A stretch of DNA of 64,000 bases from Pseudomonas sp. DTU12.3 (GTDB lineage Bacteria > Pseudomonadota > Gammaproteobacteria > Pseudomonadales > Pseudomonadaceae). Positions 37,911-45,609 of this stretch are shown one piece after another. The stretch is taken from positions 1 to 64,000 of the forward strand of contig NZ_CP027218.1 of the NCBI RefSeq assembly GCF_004124275.1. The letters run 5' to 3'. The translations under genes were made by a program, and so were the position numbers. A model generated the notes under the pieces. It made no database searches. It saw only the letters and a list, made by a program, of their open reading frames with translations, and was not told the origin of the DNA. Each line of letters starts with the position of its first letter. Positions within the stretch are counted from its first letter, which is position 1.

Positions 37911-40016
37911 ATGCCGAGCATAGACGCCCTCGCCGATCGCTTATCGACCTACCTCGGCAACGACCAGGTCAACCTGGTCCGCCGAGCGTATTTCTACGCC
38001 GAACAAGCCCATGACGGTCAACGCCGTCGCAGCGGCGAGGCGTACGTCACGCACCCCCTTGCCGTGGCCAATATTCTCGCCGACATGCACATGGACCATC
38101 AGAGCCTGATGGCTGCGATGCTGCATGACGTGATCGAAGACACCGGTATCGCCAAAGAAGCGCTGCAAGCGCAGTTCGGTGAAACCGTGGCCGAACTGGT
38201 CGATGGGGTCAGCAAACTGACCCAGATGAATTTCGAGACCAAGGCCGAAGCCCAGGCGGAAAACTTCCAGAAAATGGCCATGGCCATGGCACGCGACATT
38301 CGCGTGATCCTGGTCAAGCTCGCCGACCGCCTGCACAACATGCGCACGCTGGAAGTGCTGTCCGGCGAAAAACGCCGGCGCATCGCCAAGGAAACCCTCG
38401 AAATCTACGCGCCCATCGCCAACCGGCTGGGCATGCATGCGATCCGCATCGAATTCGAAGACCTCGGCTTCAAGGCCATGCACCCGATGCGTTCCGCGCG
38501 GATCTACCAGGCGGTCAAGCGCGCCCGGGGCAACCGCAAGGAAATCGTCAACAAGATCGAAGAGTCCCTCGGCCATTGCCTCGCCATCGACGGCATCCAG
38601 GGTGAAGTCAGCGGTCGCCAGAAACACCTCTACGGCATCTATAAGAAAATGCGCGGCAAGCGTCGGGCCTTCAACGAGATCATGGACGTCTATGCGTTCC
38701 GGATCATCGTCGATAAGGTCGATACCTGCTACCGCGTGCTAGGTGCTGTACACAATTTGTACAAACCGTTGCCGGGGCGTTTCAAGGATTACATCGCGAT
38801 CCCCAAGGCCAACGGCTATCAGTCGCTGCACACCACGCTGTTCGGCATGCACGGTGTACCGATCGAGATCCAGATCCGTACCCGCGAAATGGAAGAGATG
38901 GCCAACAACGGCATCGCCGCCCATTGGCTGTACAAATCCAGCGGTGACGAACAGCCGAAAGGCACTCACGCCCGCGCCCGCCAGTGGGTCAAAGGCGTGC
39001 TGGAAATGCAGCAACGTGCCGGCAACTCGCTGGAATTCATCGAGAGCGTGAAGATCGACCTGTTCCCGGACGAGGTCTACGTGTTCACGCCAAAAGGCCG
39101 GATCATGGAGCTGCCGAAAGGCTCCACGGCGGTCGACTTCGCCTACGCGGTACACACCGACGTCGGCAACAGCTGCATCGCCTGCCGGATCAACCGTCGT
39201 CTCGCGCCGCTGTCCGAACCGCTGCAAAGCGGCTCCACGGTCGAGATCGTCAGCGCCCCCGGCGCCCGACCGAATCCGGCGTGGCTGAATTTCGTGGTGA
39301 CCGGCAAGGCACGCACGCACATCCGCCATGCGCTGAAACTGCAACGCCGCTCCGAATCCATCAGCCTCGGCGAACGCCTGCTGAACAAGGTGCTCAATGG
39401 TTTCGACAGTTCGCTGGAGAAGATCCCGGCCGAACGCGTCAAGGCGATGCTTACCGAGTACCGCCTCGAACTGATCGAAGACCTGCTCGAAGACATCGGC
39501 CTCGGCAACCGCATGGCCTACGTGGTCGCCCGCCGCCTGCTCGGCGAAGGCGAACAGTTGCCAAGCCCGGAAGGCCCGCTGGCGATTCGTGGTACCGAAG
39601 GCCTGGTCCTCAGCTACGCCAAGTGCTGCACGCCGATCCCGGGCGACCCGATTGTCGGGCACCTGTCGGCGGGCAAAGGCATGGTCGTACACCTGGACAA
39701 CTGCCGCAACATCAGCGAAATCCGGCACAACCCGGAAAAATGCATCCAGCTCTCGTGGGCCAAGGATGTCACCGGCGAATTCAACGTCGAACTGCGTGTC
39801 GAGCTGGAACACCAACGCGGCCTGATCGCGTTGCTGGCCAGCAGCGTCAACGCGGCCGACGGCAATATCGAGAAAATCAGCATGGACGAACGCGATGGTC
39901 GCATCAGCGTGGTCCAGTTGGTGGTCAGCGTCCACGACCGTGTGCACCTGGCCCGCGTGATCAAGAAACTGCGCGCCTTGACCGGGGTGATTCGCATCAC
40001 CCGCATGCGTGCATAA
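37911..40016 (+). CDS. spoT: Bifunctional (p)ppGpp synthetase/hydrolase SpoT
   Basis: Stringent-response enzyme of 701 residues that degrades and makes (p)ppGpp. Domain order: HD hydrolase (about 25-190, with HDVIEDT at about 72), synthetase (about 230-345, with YAFRIIVDKVDTCYR and KANGYQSLHT), TGS (about 385-447, DEVYVFTPKGRIMELPKGSTAVDFAYAVH), a helical/zinc-finger-like segment with KCCTPIPGD (about 566), and C-terminal ACT (about 625-700). The hydrolase motif is intact, which marks SpoT rather than RelA. It is transcribed with rpoZ and followed by ridA. Confidence 0.96.
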   Translation: MPSIDALADRLSTYLGNDQVNLVRRAYFYAEQAHDGQRRRSGEAYVTHPLAVANILADMHMDHQSLMAAMLHDVIEDTGIAKEALQAQFGETVAELVDGVSKLTQMNFETKAEAQAENFQKMAMAMARDIRVILVKLADRLHNMRTLEVLSGEKRRRIAKETLEIYAPIANRLGMHAIRIEFEDLGFKAMHPMRSARIYQAVKRARGNRKEIVNKIEESLGHCLAIDGIQGEVSGRQKHLYGIYKKMRGKRRAFNEIMDVYAFRIIVDKVDTCYRVLGAVHNLYKPLPGRFKDYIAIPKANGYQSLHTTLFGMHGVPIEIQIRTREMEEMANNGIAAHWLYKSSGDEQPKGTHARARQWVKGVLEMQQRAGNSLEFIESVKIDLFPDEVYVFTPKGRIMELPKGSTAVDFAYAVHTDVGNSCIACRINRRLAPLSEPLQSGSTVEIVSAPGARPNPAWLNFVVTGKARTHIRHALKLQRRSESISLGERLLNKVLNGFDSSLEKIPAERVKAMLTEYRLELIEDLLEDIGLGNRMAYVVARRLLGEGEQLPSPEGPLAIRGTEGLVLSYAKCCTPIPGDPIVGHLSAGKGMVVHLDNCRNISEIRHNPEKCIQLSWAKDVTGEFNVELRVELEHQRGLIALLASSVNAADGNIEKISMDERDGRISVVQLVVSVHDRVHLARVIKKLRALTGVIRITRMRA

Positions 40017-40040
40017 CTCAACCATTACAAGGAGTCATAC

Positions 40041-40421
40041 ATGACCAAGACTGTTATCACCAGCGACAAGGCCCCGGCCGCCATCGGTACTTACTCCCAG
40101 GCGATCAAGGCTGGCAATACCGTTTACATGTCGGGTCAGATTCCTCTGGACCCAAAAACCATGGAACTGGTTGAAGGCTTCGAAGCCCAGACCGTCCAGG
40201 TGTTCGAGAACCTCAAAGCCGTGGCCGAAGCTGCCGGTGGTTCGTTCAAGGACATCGTCAAACTGAACATCTTCCTCACCGACCTGAGCCACTTCGCCAA
40301 GGTCAACGAGATCATGGGCAAATACTTCGACCAGCCGTACCCGGCTCGCGCCGCCATCGGCGTTGCTGCCCTGCCAAAGGGTTCGCAAGTTGAAATGGAT
40401 GCCATCCTGGTCATCGAGTGA
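40041..40421 (+). CDS. ridA: RidA, enamine/imine deaminase
   Basis: Trimeric RidA-archetype protein of 126 residues that hydrolyses 2-aminoacrylate and other reactive imines. The conserved [21 protein letters not shown] (about 14-34), the catalytic arginine in [21 protein letters not shown] (Arg about 105) and the final DAILVI are all present. It follows spoT by 24 bases with GGAG upstream, the usual gammaproteobacterial position. It is distinct from the dad-operon RidA paralogue at 7431. Confidence 0.95.
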   Translation: MTKTVITSDKAPAAIGTYSQAIKAGNTVYMSGQIPLDPKTMELVEGFEAQTVQVFENLKAVAEAAGGSFKDIVKLNIFLTDLSHFAKVNEIMGKYFDQPYPARAAIGVAALPKGSQVEMDAILVIE

Positions 40422-40489
40422 TGCGCACGGCGCGGCCCTCAACGCCGCGCCGACTGCTCTGCAAGAAAAGGTTTTGAAAGGATTCCACC

Positions 40490-41230
40490 ATGCGCAAAGC
40501 GCTAGCTCTCTCGCTGCTCGCCATTTTCCTCGGCGGCTGCGCCAGCAACCCTGCCGACCGTGACATCAGCGGCACCTGGATCAATCAGGTGGCGATCGAT
40601 GCCGCTGCCAAGGGCGGCCCCCTGCGCGAAGCGCTTCAGGCCTACGGCCCGAATCTGGAATGGGACGTCAACACCAAAGCCAGTCAGGCTCGCTACACCA
40701 ACGGTTTTGAGAACGTCGAAGGACGGCTGCTGGGTGAAAAATCCGGCGCCTGGAAAGTCGACTTCTATGGCAGCTCCGCCAGCGAGCTGAAACGCGACGG
40801 CGGGCAACTGCAGCAAGCCGCCAGCGAGAACGAACCGGAACAGTTGTTTGACCGTGCGCAAATCCCGGTACCGGAAGGCGCGCCGATCGGTGCCAGTTTC
40901 GAACGTGCGCTGTATTCGGCCTACCTGGGCGGTAGCTGGACAATCGCCAGTGGTCAGGGCGAAGGCAGCACCGTGCAGTTCCAGGCGGATGGCCAGGTCA
41001 GCGGTTTGCCGGGGGCGGATCGTTATGCCCTGTGCCTGGCGGGCGATTGCGCGTCGATGAGCAGCACCAACGACAACATGTGGTTGCAGTTCAACGGTCA
41101 GGGCAACGCCTACATCTTTGCGCGCAAGGGCAAGGAACTGGAGATTTTCCAGGCAGTGAACACCGCACTGGCGGATGAAATGCCGCAGTACACGCCGGGT
41201 GAGCGCAAGTGGTTGCTGGAAAAACAGTAA
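40490..41230 (+). CDS. Putative lipoprotein of unknown function
   Basis: Protein of 246 residues with a lipoprotein signal peptide (MRKALALSLLAIFLGGCASN, Cys at 17). The mature part has two similar-looking beta-rich segments beginning DISGTWINQVAID (about 25) and LGGSWTIASGQGEGSTVQF (about 145), suggesting a duplicated lipocalin-like or beta-sandwich domain, and a Cys pair in YALCLAGDCAS. I recognise no named family; by position it corresponds to the PA5340-type conserved lipoprotein after ridA. AAAGGA precedes the ATG. Confidence 0.75.
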   Translation: MRKALALSLLAIFLGGCASNPADRDISGTWINQVAIDAAAKGGPLREALQAYGPNLEWDVNTKASQARYTNGFENVEGRLLGEKSGAWKVDFYGSSASELKRDGGQLQQAASENEPEQLFDRAQIPVPEGAPIGASFERALYSAYLGGSWTIASGQGEGSTVQFQADGQVSGLPGADRYALCLAGDCASMSSTNDNMWLQFNGQGNAYIFARKGKELEIFQAVNTALADEMPQYTPGERKWLLEKQ

Positions 41231-41236
41231 ACCGCT

Positions 41237-41313
41237 GAAAAGATCGCAGCCTTCGGCAGCTCCTACAGTGGCATGCGTTTCCTGTAGGAGCTGCCGGAGG
41301 CTGCGATCTTTTG
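41237..41313. repeat. REP-type inverted repeat (GTAGGAGCTGCCG type)
   Basis: Inverted arms with CTGTAGGAGCTGCCGGAGGC on the right and its near complement on the left, between the converging lipoprotein and epimerase genes. Confidence 0.85.
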
Positions 41314-41316
41314 CTT

Positions 41317-42171
41317 TTAACGACCTTCAAGAATCGCGGCGTAGCCTTCGCGATAGGTTGGGTACTTCGGCGTCCAACCCAACGCCTTCGCCCGGGCATT
41401 GCTGCAACGCTTGCTGCCCGTGCGCCGCACACTGGCGTCATCGGCCCATTCGGTAACGCCCAGATACCCACGCAACCAGCCCACCACTTCGGCCAACGGC
41501 GCCGGCGCATCGTCGACACCGATATAGAACGGCTCCAGCCTCACCCCCTGCCGATCCTTCTCCAACAGAAACGCCAACAGCCCGGCCGCGTCATTGGCAT
41601 GAATCCGGTTGCCATAGAGCGGCGGATCAACTTCCACGCGATAACCGCGACGCACCTGAGTCAGCAGCCATTCGCGGCCCGGGCCGTAAATACCGGTCAG
41701 GCGCAGGATGCTCGCCGGGATCCCGCTATTGAGGGCAACTTGCTCCGCTTCGAGCATCAGCCGCCCGGAATAACCGGCGGCAACCGTTGCCGATGTCTCG
41801 TCAACCCACTCACCACCCTGCTGCCCGTACACACTGCTGCTGGAAACGAAGATCAGCCGTTCAGGTGTTTGCCCGTAGTCATCCAGCCAGCTCAGCACAT
41901 TCTGCAGACCCTGCACATAAGCCGCGCGGTAACCGGCTTCATCGTGATCAGTCGCTGCTGCGCAATACACCAGGTAATCCACCGCCCCCACCGGCCAGGT
42001 CGCCGGGCAGTCTTCGTTGAACAGGTCGCCGGCAACGCCGATGACACCGTCAGGCAGCTTGGAAATGTCCCGGCGCAGGCCATGAACTTCCCAGCCGGCC
42101 GCCAGCAATTGCGTGGCCAGACGACTGCCGACATCACCACAACCGGCAATCAAAACAGAAGGCGCGGACAT
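41317..42171 (-). CDS. NAD(P)-binding SDR/epimerase family protein (YeeZ-like)
   Basis: Extended-SDR type protein of 284 residues. The Rossmann motif is VLIAGCGDVGSRLATQLLAAG (about 7-27; GxGxxG), with the catalytic Ser/Tyr pair in VSSSSVYGQQGG (about 110-121). The Tyr-x3-Lys lysine is replaced around this position, so classical dehydrogenase or epimerase activity is doubtful, as in other YeeZ-like proteins. The substrate is unknown. ATG at 42171. It is divergent from exbB, with the putative Fur site in the gap. Confidence 0.8.
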   Translation of the reverse strand: MSAPSVLIAGCGDVGSRLATQLLAAGWEVHGLRRDISKLPDGVIGVAGDLFNEDCPATWPVGAVDYLVYCAAATDHDEAGYRAAYVQGLQNVLSWLDDYGQTPERLIFVSSSSVYGQQGGEWVDETSATVAAGYSGRLMLEAEQVALNSGIPASILRLTGIYGPGREWLLTQVRRGYRVEVDPPLYGNRIHANDAAGLLAFLLEKDRQGVRLEPFYIGVDDAPAPLAEVVGWLRGYLGVTEWADDASVRRTGSKRCSNARAKALGWTPKYPTYREGYAAILEGR

Positions 42172-42265
42172 CAAAAAACTCCCATCGCAAAGGCATAGAC
42201 TAGCGCCGACAAAGGACGAGCGGCTAGCAATGCAGGAAAAAAAGATACTCTATTACTTTTGTTAA

Positions 42266-42287
42266 CAAGAATTACTTGCAATAATGC
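42266..42287. promoter_or_regulatory. Possible Fur box upstream of exbB
   Basis: CAAGAATTACTTGCAATAAT resembles the GAAT-N-AT-TTGCA-TA form of Fur boxes and lies about 75 bases before the exbB ATG, next to an AT-rich stretch. ExbB-ExbD-TonB operons are commonly Fur-controlled. Based on eye matching only. Confidence 0.4.
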
Positions 42288-42360
42288 AGGCCACTTTTGT
42301 TCTCGGCCTCACGAGGCCTGGAAGAGCACTAAACGTTTTTCTATCTCAGGTCCGGCCAGC

Positions 42361-43308
42361 ATGACACGTAATCAATTCCCCGCTTCGCCAACCAAACGAC
42401 CTCGCGCCTGGAGCGCGGTGGCGGCTCTGTTGCTCAGCCTGATGCTGGCACCGACTGCCGCTTTTGCCGACGCTCAGGCGCCAGCCGCACCGGCCGCGAC
42501 CGAACAGCACGCGCCTGCTGCTGACGCGCCTGCCGCCACCGATCCGGTGCAAGCCGTCGACGCTGCCGATGTGCCTGAAGTCCTCGAAGCCGACAACAGC
42601 CTGGGCATGGCCCACGACCTGTCGCCATGGGGCATGTACCAGAACGCCGACATCATCGTGAAGATCGTGATGATCGGTCTGGCCATCGCGTCGATCATCA
42701 CCTGGACCATCTGGATCGCCAAAGGCTTCGAGCTGATCGGCGCCAAGCGTCGTCTGCGTGGTGAAATCGCTGCGCTGAAAAAAGCTACCACCCTTAAAGA
42801 AGCCAGCGCCACCGCAGGCAAGGAAGGCACCCTCGCCAACCTGCTGGTACATGACGCGCTCGAAGAGATGCGCCTGTCGGTCAACAGCCGCGAGAAAGAA
42901 GGCATCAAGGAACGCGTCAGCTTCCGTCTCGAGCGCCTGGTTGCAGCCTGTGGCCGCAACATGAGCAGCGGCACCGGCGTGCTCGCGACCATCGGTTCCA
43001 CCGCGCCGTTCGTCGGTCTGTTCGGTACCGTTTGGGGCATCATGAACTCCTTCATCGGCATCGCCAAAACCCAGACCACCAACCTTGCCGTTGTCGCGCC
43101 AGGTATTGCTGAAGCACTGCTGGCCACCGCACTGGGTCTGGTTGCAGCGATTCCAGCCGTGGTGATCTACAACGTGTTCGCCCGCTCCATCGCCGGTTAC
43201 AAGGCGCAGGTTTCCGATGCTTCGGCAGAAGTCCTGCTGCTGGTCAGCCGCGACCTCGACCACCAGCCTGAGCGCAGCTCGCAGCCGCACATGGTCAAAG
43301 TGGGGTAA
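42361..43308 (+). CDS. exbB: TonB-system biopolymer transport protein ExbB
   Basis: Inner-membrane proton-channel subunit of 315 residues that energises TonB for siderophore and vitamin uptake. It has a signal-peptide-like N-terminus ending near AAFADAQA, an Ala/Pro-rich periplasmic stretch (about 40-85), one membrane segment (about 98-122) and two more in the C-terminal MotA/TolQ/ExbB domain (about 200-290, with GSTAPFVGLFGTVWGIMNSF). The extended N-terminus is the Pseudomonas-type long ExbB. The ATG has AGG at about 10 bases; exbD follows after 6 bases. Confidence 0.94.
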   Translation: MTRNQFPASPTKRPRAWSAVAALLLSLMLAPTAAFADAQAPAAPAATEQHAPAADAPAATDPVQAVDAADVPEVLEADNSLGMAHDLSPWGMYQNADIIVKIVMIGLAIASIITWTIWIAKGFELIGAKRRLRGEIAALKKATTLKEASATAGKEGTLANLLVHDALEEMRLSVNSREKEGIKERVSFRLERLVAACGRNMSSGTGVLATIGSTAPFVGLFGTVWGIMNSFIGIAKTQTTNLAVVAPGIAEALLATALGLVAAIPAVVIYNVFARSIAGYKAQVSDASAEVLLLVSRDLDHQPERSSQPHMVKVG

Positions 43309-43314
43309 TCGGCC

Positions 43315-43743
43315 ATGGGCCTGCATTTGAAAGAAGGCGCAGACGACGATCTGGCCGAGAACCACGAAATCAACGTCACGCCGTTCATCGACGTGATGCT
43401 GGTGCTGTTGATCATCTTCATGGTGGCTGCTCCGTTGGCCACCGTGGATATCAAAGTCGACCTGCCCGCCTCGACCGCCAAACCGGCGCCGCGGCCGGAG
43501 AAACCGGTGTTCCTCAGCGTCAAGGCTGATCAACGCCTGTTCATTGGCGAAGACGAAGTGACGCCAGAAACCCTCGGCGCCTTCCTCGACGCCAAGACTC
43601 ACGGCAAGAAAGACACCACGATCTTCTTCCAGGCCGACAAAGGCGTGGATTACGGCGACCTGATGAGCGTGATGGACAAGCTGCGCGGCGCCGGTTACCT
43701 GAAGGTCGGCCTGGTCGGACTTGAGACGGCAGCCAAGAAATGA
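43315..43743 (+). CDS. exbD: TonB-system biopolymer transport protein ExbD
   Basis: Partner of ExbB, 142 residues: a short cytoplasmic N-terminus (NHEINVTPFIDVMLVLLIIFMVAAP) carrying the membrane-embedded proton-translocating Asp (about residue 25), one membrane helix, then a periplasmic domain. Its stop overlaps the tonB ATG (ATGA), so the two are translationally coupled. Confidence 0.95.
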   Translation: MGLHLKEGADDDLAENHEINVTPFIDVMLVLLIIFMVAAPLATVDIKVDLPASTAKPAPRPEKPVFLSVKADQRLFIGEDEVTPETLGAFLDAKTHGKKDTTIFFQADKGVDYGDLMSVMDKLRGAGYLKVGLVGLETAAKK

Positions 43744-44489
43744 TCAAGACGCGCCATAAGCTGACGCGTTACGGCGGTAGCCTGGCCGTGGTGCTGGGCG
43801 TTCACGCGCTGGCCATCGCGCTGGCGCTGAACTGGACCGCCCGCCCGCCCATCGAATTGCCACCGCAGGCAATGATGGTCGAGCTGGCACCGGTTCCGGC
43901 CCCGCCACCGCCTGCTCCGCCGAAAGTCGTCACCCCGCCGCAGCCGCCGGCTCCGGTCGAAGAGTTGCCGATTCCGAAACTGGCCGAAGCACCCAAGGCA
44001 GAAATTGCCGTGCCGAAGCCAAAACCGAAGCCGAAGCCAAAACCTCAACCGCCAAAACCGGTCGAGAAGCCGCAACCGGTGAAGGAGAAACCTTCCGAGG
44101 AAAAACCGGCTGAAACCCAACAGGCTCAGGCACCTTCGGAGAAATCCGCGCAACCTGCACCGGGCCCGTCGCCGGCACAGGTAGCGGCCAAAGCCAGTTG
44201 GCAAGGCACCCTGCTCGCGCATTTGGCGAAGTACAAAAAGTACCCGCAAAGTGCACAGATGCGTGGCAAAGAAGGCTTGAACCGCTTGCGTTTCGTAGTT
44301 GATGCCGAAGGTAACGTGTTGTCGTTCGAACTGGTGGGCCGCTCCGGCAACGCCGATCTGGACCGGGCCACCCTGGAAATGATCCGCCGCGCCCAACCGC
44401 TGCCCAAGCCACCGGCCGACATGTTGACCAATGGCTCGATCGAAATTGTTGCGCCGTTTGTTTACTCCCTCGAGAAACGCCGCCGTTAA
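43740..44489 (+). CDS. tonB: TonB energy transducer
   Basis: Periplasm-spanning protein of 249 residues: cytoplasmic tail and signal anchor (about 10-30), a long Pro/Lys-rich spacer (about 40-145, with repeated KPKPKP), and the C-terminal TonB domain (about 165-248, with YKKYPQSAQMRGKEGLNRLRF and YSLEKRRR). It transmits proton-motive energy to outer-membrane receptors. The proline region includes a Lys-Pro/Glu-Pro alternation typical of TonB. It is last in exbB-exbD-tonB and followed by a REP element. Confidence 0.94.
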   Translation: MIKTRHKLTRYGGSLAVVLGVHALAIALALNWTARPPIELPPQAMMVELAPVPAPPPPAPPKVVTPPQPPAPVEELPIPKLAEAPKAEIAVPKPKPKPKPKPQPPKPVEKPQPVKEKPSEEKPAETQQAQAPSEKSAQPAPGPSPAQVAAKASWQGTLLAHLAKYKKYPQSAQMRGKEGLNRLRFVVDAEGNVLSFELVGRSGNADLDRATLEMIRRAQPLPKPPADMLTNGSIEIVAPFVYSLEKRRR

Positions 44490-44496
44490 ATAGCAA

Positions 44497-44575
44497 GATC
44501 AAAAGATCGCAGCCTTCGGCAGCCTACAAAGGATCGCATTCCAATGTAGGAGCTGCCGCAGGCTGCGATCTTTTG
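44497..44575. repeat. REP-type inverted repeat with a degraded arm
   Basis: The right arm (TGTAGGAGCTGCCGCAGGCT) is intact; the left arm has lost part of its outer end (CAGCCTACAA in place of CAGCTCCTACA). A decaying copy of the GTAGGAGCTGCCG family. Confidence 0.8.
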
Positions 44576-44670
44576 CTTTTTGCCTTGGTCGCATTCCACA
44601 CTCAGTCTGATAACGTGCGTCTATCGATTGCAGCCGGTATGCTTGGCCCGCATCTTCATGGACGCTTGCT

Positions 44671-45600
44671 ATGACCCTCACAGAATTACGCTACATCGTT
44701 ACCCTCGCCCAAGAGCAGCATTTCGGCCACGCCGCCGAACGTTGCCACGTCAGCCAGCCGACCCTGTCGGTGGGCGTGAAAAAGCTTGAAGACGAACTCG
44801 GTGTGCTGATTTTCGAGCGCAGCAAAAGCGCCGTGCGCCTGACCCCGGTCGGCGAAGGCATCGTCGCCCAGGCGCAGAAAGTCCTCGAGCAGGCTCAAGG
44901 CATCCGCGAACTGGCCCAGGCCGGCAAGAACCAGCTGACCGCACCGCTGAAAGTCGGCGCGATCTACACCGTCGGCCCATACCTGTTCCCGCACCTGATT
45001 CCACAACTGCACCGGGTCGCCCCGCAGATGCCGTTGTACATCGAAGAAAACTTCACCCACGTGCTGCGCGACAAACTGCGCAACGGCGAACTCGACGCGA
45101 TCATCATCGCCCTGCCGTTCAACGAAGCTGACGTGCTGACCCTGCCGCTCTACGACGAGCCGTTCTACGTCTTGATGCCGGCCCAGCACCCGTGGACGCA
45201 AAAAGAAACCATCGACGCCGGCCTGCTCAACGACAAGAGCCTGCTGCTGCTCGGCGAAGGCCACTGCTTCCGCGACCAGGTTCTCGAAGCCTGCCCGACC
45301 CTGACCAAGGGCCACGACGCCGCCAAGCACACCACGGTCGAATCCAGCTCGCTGGAAACCATCCGCCACATGGTCGCCTCCGGTCTGGGCATCTCGATCC
45401 TGCCGTTGTCGGCCGTCGACAGCCATCACTACGCCCCCGGCGTGATCGAAGTGCGTCCGCTGTCGCCGCCGGTGCCATTCCGCACCGTGGCCATCGCCTG
45501 GCGCGCAAGCTTCCCACGGCCGAAAGCCATTGAGATCCTCGCCGACTCCATTCGCCTGTGTTCGGTGGCCAAGCCAGCGGCACCGGTTACAGCCGGTTAA
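44671..45600 (+). CDS. oxyR: Hydrogen peroxide-inducible regulator OxyR
   Basis: LysR-family redox sensor of 309 residues: HTH near FGHAAERCHVSQPTLSVGVKKLE (about 18-40), and the peroxide-sensing cysteines in GEGHCFRDQVLEAC, at exactly Cys199 and Cys208 as in E. coli OxyR. On oxidation the pair forms a disulphide and the protein activates katB, ahpC and similar genes. recG follows after 9 bases, the conserved Pseudomonas oxyR-recG order. Confidence 0.96.
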   Translation: MTLTELRYIVTLAQEQHFGHAAERCHVSQPTLSVGVKKLEDELGVLIFERSKSAVRLTPVGEGIVAQAQKVLEQAQGIRELAQAGKNQLTAPLKVGAIYTVGPYLFPHLIPQLHRVAPQMPLYIEENFTHVLRDKLRNGELDAIIIALPFNEADVLTLPLYDEPFYVLMPAQHPWTQKETIDAGLLNDKSLLLLGEGHCFRDQVLEACPTLTKGHDAAKHTTVESSSLETIRHMVASGLGISILPLSAVDSHHYAPGVIEVRPLSPPVPFRTVAIAWRASFPRPKAIEILADSIRLCSVAKPAAPVTAG

Positions 45601-45609
45601 GCGAGCGTC

